Shown here one piece after another: positions 1 through 8,038 of a stretch of DNA of 64,000 bases; the first letter of the stretch is position 1; the number at the start of each line of letters is the position of its first letter. The DNA lies in contig NZ_UGGU01000003.1 of assembly GCF_900450765.1 (NCBI RefSeq), positions 1 through 64,000 on the forward strand. Reading direction: 5' to 3'. The notes beneath the pieces were generated by a model. The model did no database searches. It was not told the origin of the DNA and saw nothing but the letters and a program-made list of their open reading frames with translations. This stretch comes from Fusobacterium necrogenes. Its GTDB lineage: Bacteria > Fusobacteriota > Fusobacteriia > Fusobacteriales > Fusobacteriaceae. The position numbers and the translations under genes were made by a program.

Positions 1-36
1 TGGCTTTTAGATGGCAAAAAGGGGATGAGGAGATGA
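1..36 (+). CDS. possible 3' tail of an upstream gene (partial)
   Basis: Frame 1 is open from the window edge and ends in a TGA that overlaps the ATG of the next gene (ATGA). This is the usual arrangement of translationally coupled genes in this locus, so the locus may extend upstream of the window. Only eleven residues are visible, so no function can be given. The frame could also be open by chance. Confidence 0.25.
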   Translation, partial: WLLDGKKGMRR

Positions 37-749
37 AATTACTAGGGAAATTATTACTTTTTGTGTTAGTATCACTGAGTGCTTTTGGATTTAAGCTAGA
101 GGGAATAACCTTTGATAAAAGCCTTGAGAATGGATATAAGGAGTTCATAGTCCATAATGATGGGACTAAGAAATCGAGATATAAAGTGTCAGTACTTCCA
201 AGTGGTGACGTAGATGTCACGGGATGCTTGAAGGTGACACCAAAAATTCTTACGATAGAACCAAAATCTACTCAGGTATTAAAAGTATTTGGAGTTGGAG
301 GAATGAAGCTGGAAGCAAAAGAGTATCCGTTCATACTACATTTCCAGCAAATAGTTATACCAACACTTATGAAGGGAGAGGATGGTACTATATCTGGTTC
401 TTCAGCCCTGAGTCTAGCACCTAGTGTGACTATGAAGGGATATGGTGGAGTGATAGATTATTCAAAAGCTTTGGAACTTACCAATGTGAGATTTGAGAAA
501 AATAAGGATGGAGATTTGGTGTTTAAGGGAAGATTGACTAATAAATCACATGGGGCAACAGAACTAGGGATAAACTTTTATAATAGAAATAGATCAACAC
601 TAGTATCTGAAGGATTAGGAGGAATAGATGCTAATTCAAGTCGAGATTTGGAAATTGTAGTAGCTAATTTCACTAGTGGAGATCAAATAAAATATATAGA
701 GTTTTATGATGAAACATATGAAACTATAAAGCAGGTAATAAGAGAGTAG
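33..749 (+). CDS. PapD-like periplasmic pilus chaperone (divergent)
   Basis: A 238-residue secreted protein with a Sec signal peptide (about residues 1-19, ending SAFG). Residues 20-115 resemble the first immunoglobulin-like domain of fimbrial chaperones. There is an opening strand (FKLEGITFDKSLENG), an IVHN strand, a YKVSV strand, a KVTPKILTIEPKS segment like the conserved P-x-x-x-x-l-x-P of chaperones, and a LKVFG strand. Residues about 140-238 form a second beta-rich domain, giving the two-domain length expected of the family (220-250). It should hold pilin subunits in the periplasm and hand them to the usher. It is first in the visible operon, directly before the pilin-like gene, and is related to the shorter chaperone-like protein at 5764-6192. 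The family call is from pattern and context, since overall similarity is low. The RBS GGGGATGAGG precedes the start. Confidence 0.6.
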   Translation: MKLLGKLLLFVLVSLSAFGFKLEGITFDKSLENGYKEFIVHNDGTKKSRYKVSVLPSGDVDVTGCLKVTPKILTIEPKSTQVLKVFGVGGMKLEAKEYPFILHFQQIVIPTLMKGEDGTISGSSALSLAPSVTMKGYGGVIDYSKALELTNVRFEKNKDGDLVFKGRLTNKSHGATELGINFYNRNRSTLVSEGLGGIDANSSRDLEIVVANFTSGDQIKYIEFYDETYETIKQVIRE

Positions 750-811
750 GTACTCTTTATTATATATTGAATTAGATATTAAAATGTCAGAGGATAAAGG
801 AGGTATTTATT

Positions 812-1441
812 ATGAAAAAATTATTGTTTATGGGAGCTTTATTAATAGTTGGAGCGACGGCGTTTGGAGCTGTATCAGCTGAGTTTAGTGGTAATACAGG
901 AGGAAATATTTCTCAAGGAAGTGCTACCGCAAATTTAAGATTGGCATCAAGAGGAACAGTTATTGATACGACAAACAAAGCTGTTTTAGTTGTGACTCCT
1001 ACTGTCAATGCTGGTGCAGATGGAGAAACTTTGAGCTTTGATTTTTCGAGTATTGTTAAAAATGCGGAACAACCTCAAACATTAGAAGGGAAATTTACTG
1101 CTGAAATTTGGGCTAATGATAAAAAAGTTGCTTTTGGAAATGCAGAAATAGATGTAAGTTTAGCAATGGTTAATGGAAGTGTATTAGATGATGATAGTAT
1201 AATAAGAGGAATTGCATTATATGATACTGTTACAGCAGGAACTCCTGGAAGTAGTGGAGAAATAACTGGTAAAGAAATAGGAACTTTAAGTTATACTTTA
1301 AGTGGTGTACAAACAAATGATATGACTTATACAGGAACAGTTAATGCTAGTGTAGTGGCAAAAGAATCAGGATCCTTTAATGATAAGTCAGCAATGGTAA
1401 CTGTGGCAGTAACAGACTTTAGCTATACAAAAGGATCTTAG
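812..1441 (+). CDS. pilin-like major subunit candidate
   Basis: A 209-residue protein with a clear signal peptide (MKKLLFMGALLIVGATAFG, cleavage near AFGA) and a strong RBS (AAAGGAGG). The mature protein is rich in Ser, Thr, Gly and Val, has no cysteine and shows strand-like alternation throughout. It starts with an extended segment (SATANLRLASRGTVI) that could act as a donor strand, and ends with a strand (AMVTVAVTDFSYTKG) like the last strand of usher-dependent pilins. Its size is slightly above that of typical pilins. It sits between the chaperone and the usher gene and is followed by a dense block of hairpins. That is where a major subunit gene lies in chaperone-usher operons, in which such hairpins can raise pilin mRNA over usher mRNA. 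I infer that it is the main repeating subunit; a minor subunit is the alternative. Confidence 0.5.
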   Translation: MKKLLFMGALLIVGATAFGAVSAEFSGNTGGNISQGSATANLRLASRGTVIDTTNKAVLVVTPTVNAGADGETLSFDFSSIVKNAEQPQTLEGKFTAEIWANDKKVAFGNAEIDVSLAMVNGSVLDDDSIIRGIALYDTVTAGTPGSSGEITGKEIGTLSYTLSGVQTNDMTYTGTVNASVVAKESGSFNDKSAMVTVAVTDFSYTKGS

Positions 1442-1461
1442 AAATTTATAAAATTTTTATT

Positions 1462-1555
1462 AAATAGTTTAAAGTAAGAGCTCTTCTTACTTTAAACTAT
1501 TTAACATACATATATTTAATATGTATAGAAGTAAAATAATTAACTTAATTATTTT
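1462..1555 (+). terminator. three consecutive intercistronic hairpins between pilin and usher
   Basis: Three perfect inverted repeats follow one another: an 18-bp stem (1462-1479 with 1485-1502), a 7-bp stem (1507-1513 with 1519-1525), and an 11-bp stem (1533-1543 with 1545-1555, which must open near its apex). The first has no following T-run, so it is not a classic full terminator. It is more likely to attenuate transcription or protect the 3' end of the pilin mRNA. The 151-base gap to the usher gene holds little else apart from the usher RBS. Confidence 0.65.
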
Positions 1556-1592
1556 ATTTATATAGATATTAAAAGTAGGGAGGGGAATTGAG

Positions 1593-4313
1593 ATGACAAA
1601 AAAGATGAAAGCTCTACTTATACTTCTCTTTATAGCTTTATACAACCAAACCCTTCTAGGAAATGAGTATACACTAGAGGAATTGGATGAGTTAAAAAGA
1701 GTAAAGGCTATAACAAGTGAAGAGTATGAAATATTAAAAGCTGAAATTACACAAGGAAATATTGTATCTGATAATGTTTACTCCCTTAAAATGGGAAATA
1801 AAAGAATAAGCAATACTTTTGATGTTATAGTTGTAAATAATAGAAGTTATTACAGTATGCAAGACTTTTTTGAAGCGATTAAATTTACGAATTATTATCC
1901 TAGTGAAAAAGAGGTAATAATATATTTAGGAGAAATGTTAGAAGAGATTAGATTAAAAAATGGGACGGTGTCTAGAGATGGGAAAGAACTTTTCTCTGAT
2001 GTAGATTATCCTAGATATGTTATTAAAGATAGTAAAGTATATATAGAGTCTAAAATATTTGAAGAACTATTTTTAGCATACTTATCTGTAGATGATAGTA
2101 AGTTAGAAATAAGTATGGAGCTTAGTTTTACTCCTCCAGTTGCTATAGAAAAATTATTAGATATATCTTTAGCTAAGTTAAATAATAAAGATGTAAAAAA
2201 TGAGATTATATACAGTGGAAAAAGAGAGATGTTTAATCTGGGATATTTAAGAGTAGAAGCGGGAAATTCTTGGACAAGAACAGAAGAAGATAAAAGCTAT
2301 AAATCAGAGTGGGATGGAAGCTTGAGTTATCAAGGTGGATTACTCTATGGTGGATTTCAATTCAATTATGACATGAAAGATAAGAAATTTAATAATTTTC
2401 GTTTAGATTATAACGATATTTGGAAGAATCATACTTTAGAGATAAGTAAGAGTAGTTTTGATAGTGATGGAGAATGGGGCTTCCACTTCTACAAAGAAAA
2501 GAGTTACTATAATTTTGGGGATTTGATAATAATAAGAGAAAGAGTACCAATAGGAAGTAGAGCAGAACTTCTATATATGGGAACTCCAATAGCCATTCAA
2601 GATGAGGAAAATGGAGAGGTAATCTTTTCTAATAATATGATTAGAAGTAATAGGGATTATCAATTAAAAATCTACTATCCTGATGGAAAGATATTATTAA
2701 AGGATATTAGAACATCAGAAGACTACAATAGACAGCAACGTGGAGAGATAGAGTACGACATTAGTGTAAATGAAAGTGCTAGTGAAGGTGGATATAACCG
2801 TAGTGCAAACTTCTATTATGGAGTTAGTGATAAATTTACTTTTGGCGCTGGCTTTAAAAAAGAGATTGTCCCTAATCAAATAAGAGAGAAACACTATGCT
2901 GATGTAGTAGAAACAGAATTAACATATGGAGATACGATAAATGGTTATTCATATACATTACAAATCAATGGAGAGAGAACATTAACTTCATATTTAGATC
3001 AAACTATGAAAGATTTAAGAGATAGAAATCAGTATGGATATTTAGTTGAAGTTACAAAAAATAGGTTAAGAACAAAGTTTCAACAAACAATGTATGCGGA
3101 GTATTATGATGAAAAAAAAGAAAATAATTTTGAAATTTCATATGATATAACTAATTCTTTAAGGATAGATTATAGTTATGGAGATACGACTTTTAGGCCA
3201 GATTGGTTAACTTTAGAAGCTAAACCTATGGAGAAAAGTTCATCTTTGGGAGTAAGTTATGATAAAACAATAGGTGGAGTCCTATTTGGTACATCAGCTG
3301 ATTTTGATTTAGAAGATAGTAAAAATAATGAGTATAGCTTTAATGCATATTATTCAGGATTCAAGAGATTTACTACAAGACTTGAAAATACCTGGACAAA
3401 TAATGGGAAAGATTATGAAGTGGCATTAGAGATATATAATAATAATCTTGGGGGATTTTTAGATATAACAGCTGAGGCGAGATACTCAAATATAGATAAA
3501 GAAACATTTGGACTCAAATTCAGTATGACACTAGATTCATGGTTTACATTTGATGTAGATGGGGATGAGCATGGTAATAATACTGTAAGGGTTGGAATAG
3601 ATAGAATAATAGATTTAAAAAATCCAAGACTTGAAGTAGATAATATGGATGTATCTAGAGCTAAGATAATTACATTTGTGGACCAAAATAATAATAATAT
3701 GTATGATAAGGGAGAAATAAGAGTAGGAGGAGTAGAGGTAAGTTTAGGAGCTCATAAAGTAGTTACAGATGAAAATGGAGAGGCTAATTTATATAATTTA
3801 TCAAATGGAATAATGTATGAATTACAGCCTACAATTAAAAAACCTTCCTACACAATGGGGAATAATATAATAAAAATTCAAAGTAATTTTAGTTCCGATG
3901 TAGATGTCCTTATTCCAGTTAAGCCAATGATGAACTTGAGTGGATATGTAAGTTTAGATGAAACACTTGGTATAAAAGAGAGTGAAAAGGATGAGTTCTA
4001 TAGTAATATTATAGTTCAAATACTTGATAAGGAAGGAAAAGAGATAGATCTTGCATCTCCAGATAATACAGGATATTTTGATATAAGTGGACTTTTCCCA
4101 GAAGAGTATTTGATTAAGGTATACTATATAGGAGATAACTATAAGATTTTAAATTTAAATGAAAGAATAAAACTAAATTATGATGAGGAAAATGGATTTG
4201 ATTTTGATATTCAATTCAATGTAACAGATGAAGAGATAGAGATGTTAGATAAGCAAAAGTTAGCTAAAATAGAAGAAGATAAGATAGCACATGTAGAAGG
4301 GGGTAGAAGATAA
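1593..4313 (+). CDS. divergent outer-membrane usher-like protein
   Basis: A 906-residue secreted protein (signal peptide residues 1-23), which is the length of fimbrial ushers (800-900). Residues 24-55 form a short helical segment (TLEELDELKRVKAITSEEY) like a SHOCT motif. Residues about 60-180 form a small N-terminal domain. From about 215 to 680 the sequence alternates polar and hydrophobic residues with many Tyr, Phe and Asn, as in an outer-membrane beta-barrel. Residues about 310-375 (RVPIGSRAELLYMGTPI, then IRSNRDYQLKIYYPDG) resemble the plug region of CS1/alpha-type ushers. Residues about 695-765 (DQNNNNMYDKGEIRVGGVEV) form a CnaB/SdrD-B-like domain with a Ca-loop-like NNNNMYDKGE, also typical of that usher class. 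A second beta domain follows at about 775-880. It should be the export pore and assembly platform for the subunits encoded around it. Its stop overlaps the next start (TAATG). The family assignment is by architecture and context, not by overall identity. Confidence 0.6.
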   Translation: MTKKMKALLILLFIALYNQTLLGNEYTLEELDELKRVKAITSEEYEILKAEITQGNIVSDNVYSLKMGNKRISNTFDVIVVNNRSYYSMQDFFEAIKFTNYYPSEKEVIIYLGEMLEEIRLKNGTVSRDGKELFSDVDYPRYVIKDSKVYIESKIFEELFLAYLSVDDSKLEISMELSFTPPVAIEKLLDISLAKLNNKDVKNEIIYSGKREMFNLGYLRVEAGNSWTRTEEDKSYKSEWDGSLSYQGGLLYGGFQFNYDMKDKKFNNFRLDYNDIWKNHTLEISKSSFDSDGEWGFHFYKEKSYYNFGDLIIIRERVPIGSRAELLYMGTPIAIQDEENGEVIFSNNMIRSNRDYQLKIYYPDGKILLKDIRTSEDYNRQQRGEIEYDISVNESASEGGYNRSANFYYGVSDKFTFGAGFKKEIVPNQIREKHYADVVETELTYGDTINGYSYTLQINGERTLTSYLDQTMKDLRDRNQYGYLVEVTKNRLRTKFQQTMYAEYYDEKKENNFEISYDITNSLRIDYSYGDTTFRPDWLTLEAKPMEKSSSLGVSYDKTIGGVLFGTSADFDLEDSKNNEYSFNAYYSGFKRFTTRLENTWTNNGKDYEVALEIYNNNLGGFLDITAEARYSNIDKETFGLKFSMTLDSWFTFDVDGDEHGNNTVRVGIDRIIDLKNPRLEVDNMDVSRAKIITFVDQNNNNMYDKGEIRVGGVEVSLGAHKVVTDENGEANLYNLSNGIMYELQPTIKKPSYTMGNNIIKIQSNFSSDVDVLIPVKPMMNLSGYVSLDETLGIKESEKDEFYSNIIVQILDKEGKEIDLASPDNTGYFDISGLFPEEYLIKVYYIGDNYKILNLNERIKLNYDEENGFDFDIQFNVTDEEIEMLDKQKLAKIEEDKIAHVEGGRR

Positions 4314-4915
4314 TGAGAAAGATAATATCAGTAGGTATATTTCTTTTAAGTGCCCTCTTGGCATTAGGGACAGATATAACTTCAGATAATAGTAATACTG
4401 ATAGTGGTATAATAAATAAGAACCCTATCATAGATGAAGGAGGGTATAATCCCTTCCCACCTGATTTTATTTTTCCAGAGGGAGAAATTCCTGAAATACC
4501 AGCAGGTCCAATGGTGCCAACTACAGGGAGAGATGTGGATGAATTAGGACAGGTAAGAATACTAGAAAAAACATATACCGTTATGTTGGAATCTAAAGTC
4601 AATATATTTGTACCTCTTGAAGTAATTACAGATATAGATATAGAAACAACAGTAATTGGTGATCAGATAGTAGATGTGCCTTTTGAGATAGAACTGAACA
4701 GGAAGCCAGAAAAAGAGAATTATTATTCTATAAGATACAGTGAAAATATAATAGATATAGATGCAGATGGGACACCAGATACGTATATATTTTCTCCAAA
4801 GTATATAAATGAAAAGGTATCTAAAGATAACTTTGTAAGGATATATGGAGAGAATATAACTAAAGAAGGGACGCATAAAAAAGATATCTATATAACTGTA
4901 GAGATAGGTGGCTAA
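4313..4915 (+). CDS. secreted proline-rich minor subunit candidate
   Basis: A 200-residue protein with a signal peptide (MRKIISVGIFLLSALLALG). Residues about 20-75 form a low-complexity linker rich in Asn, Pro, Gly and Glu (for example PFPPDFIFPEGEIPEIPAGP). Residues about 85-200 are beta-rich and end in a strand (HKKDIYITVEIGG) similar in position and character to the closing strand of pilin domains. An Asp-rich DIDADGTPD stretch might bind calcium. Translation is coupled to the usher through a TAATG overlap. I do not recognise the family. Position and layout suggest a minor pilin, adaptor or usher accessory protein. It could equally be a periplasmic factor. Confidence 0.5.
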   Translation: MRKIISVGIFLLSALLALGTDITSDNSNTDSGIINKNPIIDEGGYNPFPPDFIFPEGEIPEIPAGPMVPTTGRDVDELGQVRILEKTYTVMLESKVNIFVPLEVITDIDIETTVIGDQIVDVPFEIELNRKPEKENYYSIRYSENIIDIDADGTPDTYIFSPKYINEKVSKDNFVRIYGENITKEGTHKKDIYITVEIGG

Positions 4916-4921
4916 TTATTA

Positions 4922-4946
4922 GGAAGGGGAGGTTCTCCTTCCTTTT
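4922..4946 (+). terminator. attenuator-like hairpin within the operon
   Basis: GGAA and GGAG pair with CTCC and TTCC around a GTT loop, with small bulges, and four T residues follow. The stem lies between two genes that otherwise run as one operon, so partial termination is more likely than a true end. The next gene has its own strong RBS (ATAGGAGG). Confidence 0.45.
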
Positions 4947-4968
4947 CGCGCGAATAGGAGGTATTTTT

Positions 4969-5487
4969 ATGAAAAAGCTAATTTTTATGATGATGATATG
5001 TTTAAATGTATCTATACTTGCCGAGATAAAGGTGAAAATACATGAACCAATAAGATTTAAAAATATAAATACCAAAGCTTACGGAGAAGTGGTAGTTGGT
5101 CAAGGGGCAATAGAGGTGTACTCTACAGCTATAGAAGAGGATTTAGGGAAAAAGATAAAGATAAGATTTCCAGAACAAGGATTAATGACAAATCAGAAGA
5201 GGTGGTTAAAGGTAGAAAAATACAAAATGGCTAAAGCTGATGAAGAGTTTGTAATAGATAGAGAGAAAAGAATAGTAAATTTTTATGCCTTTATTAGAAG
5301 AAGGGAGTTAAATAAGACAGACTTAGATGGGGCAAGAGTTGAAGGAGAATATTTAGGATATACTCCTGTACTTATAGAACAATATGGAAAACCATTAAAT
5401 CCAGTGCCTGATAGACCTGTTACATTACCAGCTTTTCCAGATCAAGAAGATAAACCTACACCATTGCCTGTAGAAGGAGGGGAATAA
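4969..5487 (+). CDS. secreted minor subunit or accessory protein with proline-rich tail
   Basis: A 172-residue protein with a signal peptide ending near SILA. The mature N-terminus (EIKVKIHEPIRFKNINTKAYG) reads as alternating strands. Residues about 45-125 contain a basic central part with FVIDREKRIVNFYAFIRRR. Residues about 125-150 (RVEGEYLGYTPVLIEQYG) look like a closing beta-strand, and the last 25 residues are a Pro/Asp/Glu-rich tail (PVPDRPVTLPAFPDQ). No family is recognised. Its place between the usher and second chaperone genes suggests a pilus subunit or periplasmic factor. The tandem of two small secreted proteins with proline-rich segments at opposite ends (N-terminal in the gene before, C-terminal here) is notable. 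Confidence 0.5.
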   Translation: MKKLIFMMMICLNVSILAEIKVKIHEPIRFKNINTKAYGEVVVGQGAIEVYSTAIEEDLGKKIKIRFPEQGLMTNQKRWLKVEKYKMAKADEEFVIDREKRIVNFYAFIRRRELNKTDLDGARVEGEYLGYTPVLIEQYGKPLNPVPDRPVTLPAFPDQEDKPTPLPVEGGE

Positions 5488-5488
5488 G

Positions 5489-5767
5489 ATGATAAAAGTT
5501 ATTTTATTTTTGATATTATCACTATCCTCTTTCAGTAATAATAAGCTACTTATTCCTACTCTGAGTAAAAATGATGAAAAACAGCTGATAATAACGTTAA
5601 AGCCAAAGATAAGGTTCTATATTGTAAAAAAAGGAGATACTTTAGAAGGTATAGCTAAGAGATTTAGAATGACTGTGAAAGAGTTAGCAAGAAGAAATAA
5701 TAGAGATATAGAAGGAATATTAAGAATAGGAGAAGTACTTCAAGTAGATGAGGTGGAAAATACATGA
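5489..5767 (+). CDS. small secreted LysM-domain protein
   Basis: A 92-residue protein with a hydrophobic N-terminus (residues 1-16) acting as a signal sequence or membrane anchor. A single LysM domain covers residues about 44-88: FYIVKKGDTLEGIAKRF, then VKELARRNN, then ILRIGEVLQV. LysM domains bind the glycan strands of peptidoglycan. The gene starts two bases after the previous stop and its own TGA overlaps the next ATG (ATGA), so it belongs to the operon. I infer that it tethers a component of the secretion apparatus to the cell wall. LysM genes are not a usual part of chaperone-usher operons. Confidence 0.8.
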   Translation: MIKVILFLILSLSSFSNNKLLIPTLSKNDEKQLIITLKPKIRFYIVKKGDTLEGIAKRFRMTVKELARRNNRDIEGILRIGEVLQVDEVENT

Positions 5768-6192
5768 AAAAGCTATTGTTACTGATGATTTTTTTTCTAA
5801 ATACTCTTAGTTATGCTTACATAAATTTATATCCATTAAAATTTGAAAAAGATATAACTAATGGAGCAGCACAGCAGTTTGTACTCTATAATAGAACTAC
5901 AAAGGAAAGAAAGTATAGAGTTTATGTAGAAAAAGTAGAAGGAAAGAGATCTATGGCTGAATGGGTAGAGGTATACCCTAAAAGCATATTGCTTGAAGCT
6001 TTGGAAGAGGATGTAATAAAAATTTTTGTAAAAGCACCTGAAGGTACACCAGAAGGAGAATATCAAGCAAATCTTGTAATAAAAGAGGTAGCACTTCCAG
6101 TTATAAAACAAGATAAAGAGGAAAGAAAAAAGAAAGCTAGAATAATGACAATGGTGAAATTAAGATTAAAGGGGAAAGTTAATTATGAGTAA
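5764..6192 (+). CDS. single-domain PapD-like chaperone paralogue
   Basis: A 142-residue protein with a signal peptide (residues 1-18, ending SYA). It carries the same fold signature as the first chaperone gene of the window: YPLKFEKDITNG, an FVLYNRTT strand, a KYRVYVEKV strand, WVEVYPKSILLEA, then IKIFVKAP and GEYQANLVIKEVALP. Only the first immunoglobulin-like domain is present. The usual second domain is missing and the protein ends with a basic segment (EERKKKARIMTMVKLRLKG). The gene overlaps its neighbours by 4 and 8 bases, so the short length is not a sequencing artefact at the ends. It may serve the giant subunits while the first chaperone serves the small pilin, but that division is inference. 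Confidence 0.6.
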   Translation: MKKLLLLMIFFLNTLSYAYINLYPLKFEKDITNGAAQQFVLYNRTTKERKYRVYVEKVEGKRSMAEWVEVYPKSILLEALEEDVIKIFVKAPEGTPEGEYQANLVIKEVALPVIKQDKEERKKKARIMTMVKLRLKGKVNYE

Positions 6193-7390
6193 GAAGATAA
6201 TAGGCGTAGTTTTAGGAATAGCATTTTTAGCAGGGTGTTATTTTCAAAATAAAGATGAGTTAAATATACCAGAAGAGGATATAAAGAAAATAAGTTTTTT
6301 AGATTTAGATGAGAATCAAGAAAAACTTATATATACATTAGAAGATAAAAGTTATGTAAATAATGGAAAAGACAAAAAAGTTCTAAATTTTAAAGTGTTG
6401 TCTAAATTTAAAATGAAAGATAAAGAGTATTATATAGTTGAAAAAGATAGAAAAAAAGGTGCAGTAGATGAAGAATTAAAAACTGTGTTGGTCTTTAACT
6501 ATACAGATTTAGAAAAAATAAATAATAAATATATAAAAGGAATAAGGGATAATAACTCATATATTATAGATATAGAAAGTTATGATATGAAAGGACCATA
6601 TGACAGTATATATAGTATGAGTGCTGGAGACTTAATAGTAGTTACTGAAAATAATGAGAATAAATATTTAACTAAGGATATTAATGAAATTAAAGAGTTA
6701 AATGGAAAAAAGCTTTTATTTTTTAGAGATAATATAGCCATAACTCAAAAAAATGAGCTATTTGGAATGTATGACATAAAGAAAAAGAGATCTATACCAG
6801 AGATAAATGAAGAGATATATTTTTCACAAGATAACATATTAGTGAAGAGAGATGGAAAATATTATTATAATGATGAAGAATTAAAAATAACAAGATTTTA
6901 TCCTACAACAAGTGATGTAGTTATCTATGATTTAGAACAAGGCTTTGGATTATTTGATTTAAAAAACGGGAAATACTCAAAAGAACCATATGATGAAGTA
7001 GCACCTAATTATGATAGATATGTTATAGTGGGAAAAGATGAAAAATATGGGATTATAGATAAATACAATCAAGAAAATATTCGATATGAATATGATTATA
7101 TAAATAAATTGGGAAAAAATTCTTTTATAGTAGGAACAGATAATATAGGGATGTTTGCTTTAATAGTAAATGATAAAAAAATAACTGAAGAGGAATATGA
7201 AAACTTTATAGAAATAAATGAAGAATATTATATGGGATTAGTAGAAGATAAATATATATTAATTAATAAAAATGGAAAAGTAATAACAAAAATTAAAAAG
7301 AATAATTTACTTTATTATAATAATGAAGTAGTAATAGTAAAAGATAAAGATAGACAAAAATTTTATTTACTAGAGAGTGGGTTAAAATAA
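6185..7390 (+). CDS. WG-repeat lipoprotein
   Basis: A 401-residue lipoprotein with a type II signal peptide: lipobox LAGC with Cys at residue 18. The mature part contains degenerate WG-type beta repeats, most clearly GFGLFDLKNGKYSKEPYDEV followed by KYGIIDKYNQENI and YDYINKLGKNSFIVG. Such repeats build beta-propeller-like or solenoid surfaces for protein-protein contacts. Lys, Asn and Ile are very frequent, more than in neighbouring genes, and codons are extremely A/T-rich. The gene overlaps the chaperone-like gene by 8 bases, and 54 bases separate it from the first giant gene. It probably sits in the outer membrane or periplasm as an accessory of the secretion system. Its exact role is unknown. 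Confidence 0.65.
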   Translation: MSKKIIGVVLGIAFLAGCYFQNKDELNIPEEDIKKISFLDLDENQEKLIYTLEDKSYVNNGKDKKVLNFKVLSKFKMKDKEYYIVEKDRKKGAVDEELKTVLVFNYTDLEKINNKYIKGIRDNNSYIIDIESYDMKGPYDSIYSMSAGDLIVVTENNENKYLTKDINEIKELNGKKLLFFRDNIAITQKNELFGMYDIKKKRSIPEINEEIYFSQDNILVKRDGKYYYNDEELKITRFYPTTSDVVIYDLEQGFGLFDLKNGKYSKEPYDEVAPNYDRYVIVGKDEKYGIIDKYNQENIRYEYDYINKLGKNSFIVGTDNIGMFALIVNDKKITEEEYENFIEINEEYYMGLVEDKYILINKNGKVITKIKKNNLLYYNNEVVIVKDKDRQKFYLLESGLK

Positions 7391-7444
7391 AAGATGAAAT
7401 TATAAAATAGAGCAAAAATATGTTATTGAGTAGGAGGGAAGATT

Positions 7445-8038
7445 ATGGGAAGTAGAATAAAAAAACTTTTAATATTATTAATTATGGTATTAGGAGTAGT
7501 ATTATTTGCTAGTGAAGAGAAAAAAGCTCCTAATGAAATAGTAAAAGATAATCCAGAAAGAGAAGTAACGACAGTAGAGAGTATGAAAGTAAGAGAACAT
7601 GCTACTATGTCTTTGAGTGTAACAAAGAAAAATGAAAAGGTAATAGAAGGAGAACTGATAGGAGATACTTTAAAGATTAAATTACCTATTAAAGGAATAA
7701 ATGAAAATACTTTAGATAGAATGGTTAAAACTAAAGAGGGAAAAAAATTAGTAATAGAGTCAAAAAGTAGAGTAAATCCAAGAATGGCTAGAATGGTAAC
7801 TAATACTACTAAAAAAATGCCTACACAAGAAGAGATGAACAACTTAACATTAGAACAAGTAAAGGCTATGATGAATAATTCAGACACTAAAGAGATAGAA
7901 GCTCAAAGTAAAAGCGTAAAGAATCATATAGCTGTTGAAAATGAGAGTGGTATAGATGTAGAAGTTTTAGATGTGAATAGAAATGAAGATATATATGTTA
8001 ATGTAGAAGAGAATGACGAAGTTATAGATAGGTATAGA
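7445..8038 (+). repeat. N-terminal direct repeat, copy 1 (second copy at 16153-16746)
   Basis: The first 594 bases of both giant genes are nearly identical, including many silent positions. Identity stops abruptly after the codons for EVIDRY. This marks recent duplication or gene conversion of the 5' ends. Confidence 0.85.

Noticed and set aside
3112-3119. Run of eight A residues in the usher gene as a phase-variation tract
   Set aside because: Such runs are common by chance in DNA this AT-rich, and nothing else marks it as a contingency site.
4562-4876. Minus-strand open frame of 104 codons in the small secreted gene
   Set aside because: Extreme Ile/Tyr content from reversed AT-rich codons and no RBS; the plus-strand gene has a signal peptide and translational coupling.
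7423-7887. Long minus-strand open frame over the giant 1 N-terminus (and a similar one at 16305-16595)
   Set aside because: It mirrors the nearly identical plus-strand coding repeat, has biased composition (Ser/Phe/Thr from reversed codons), no RBS and no family resemblance.
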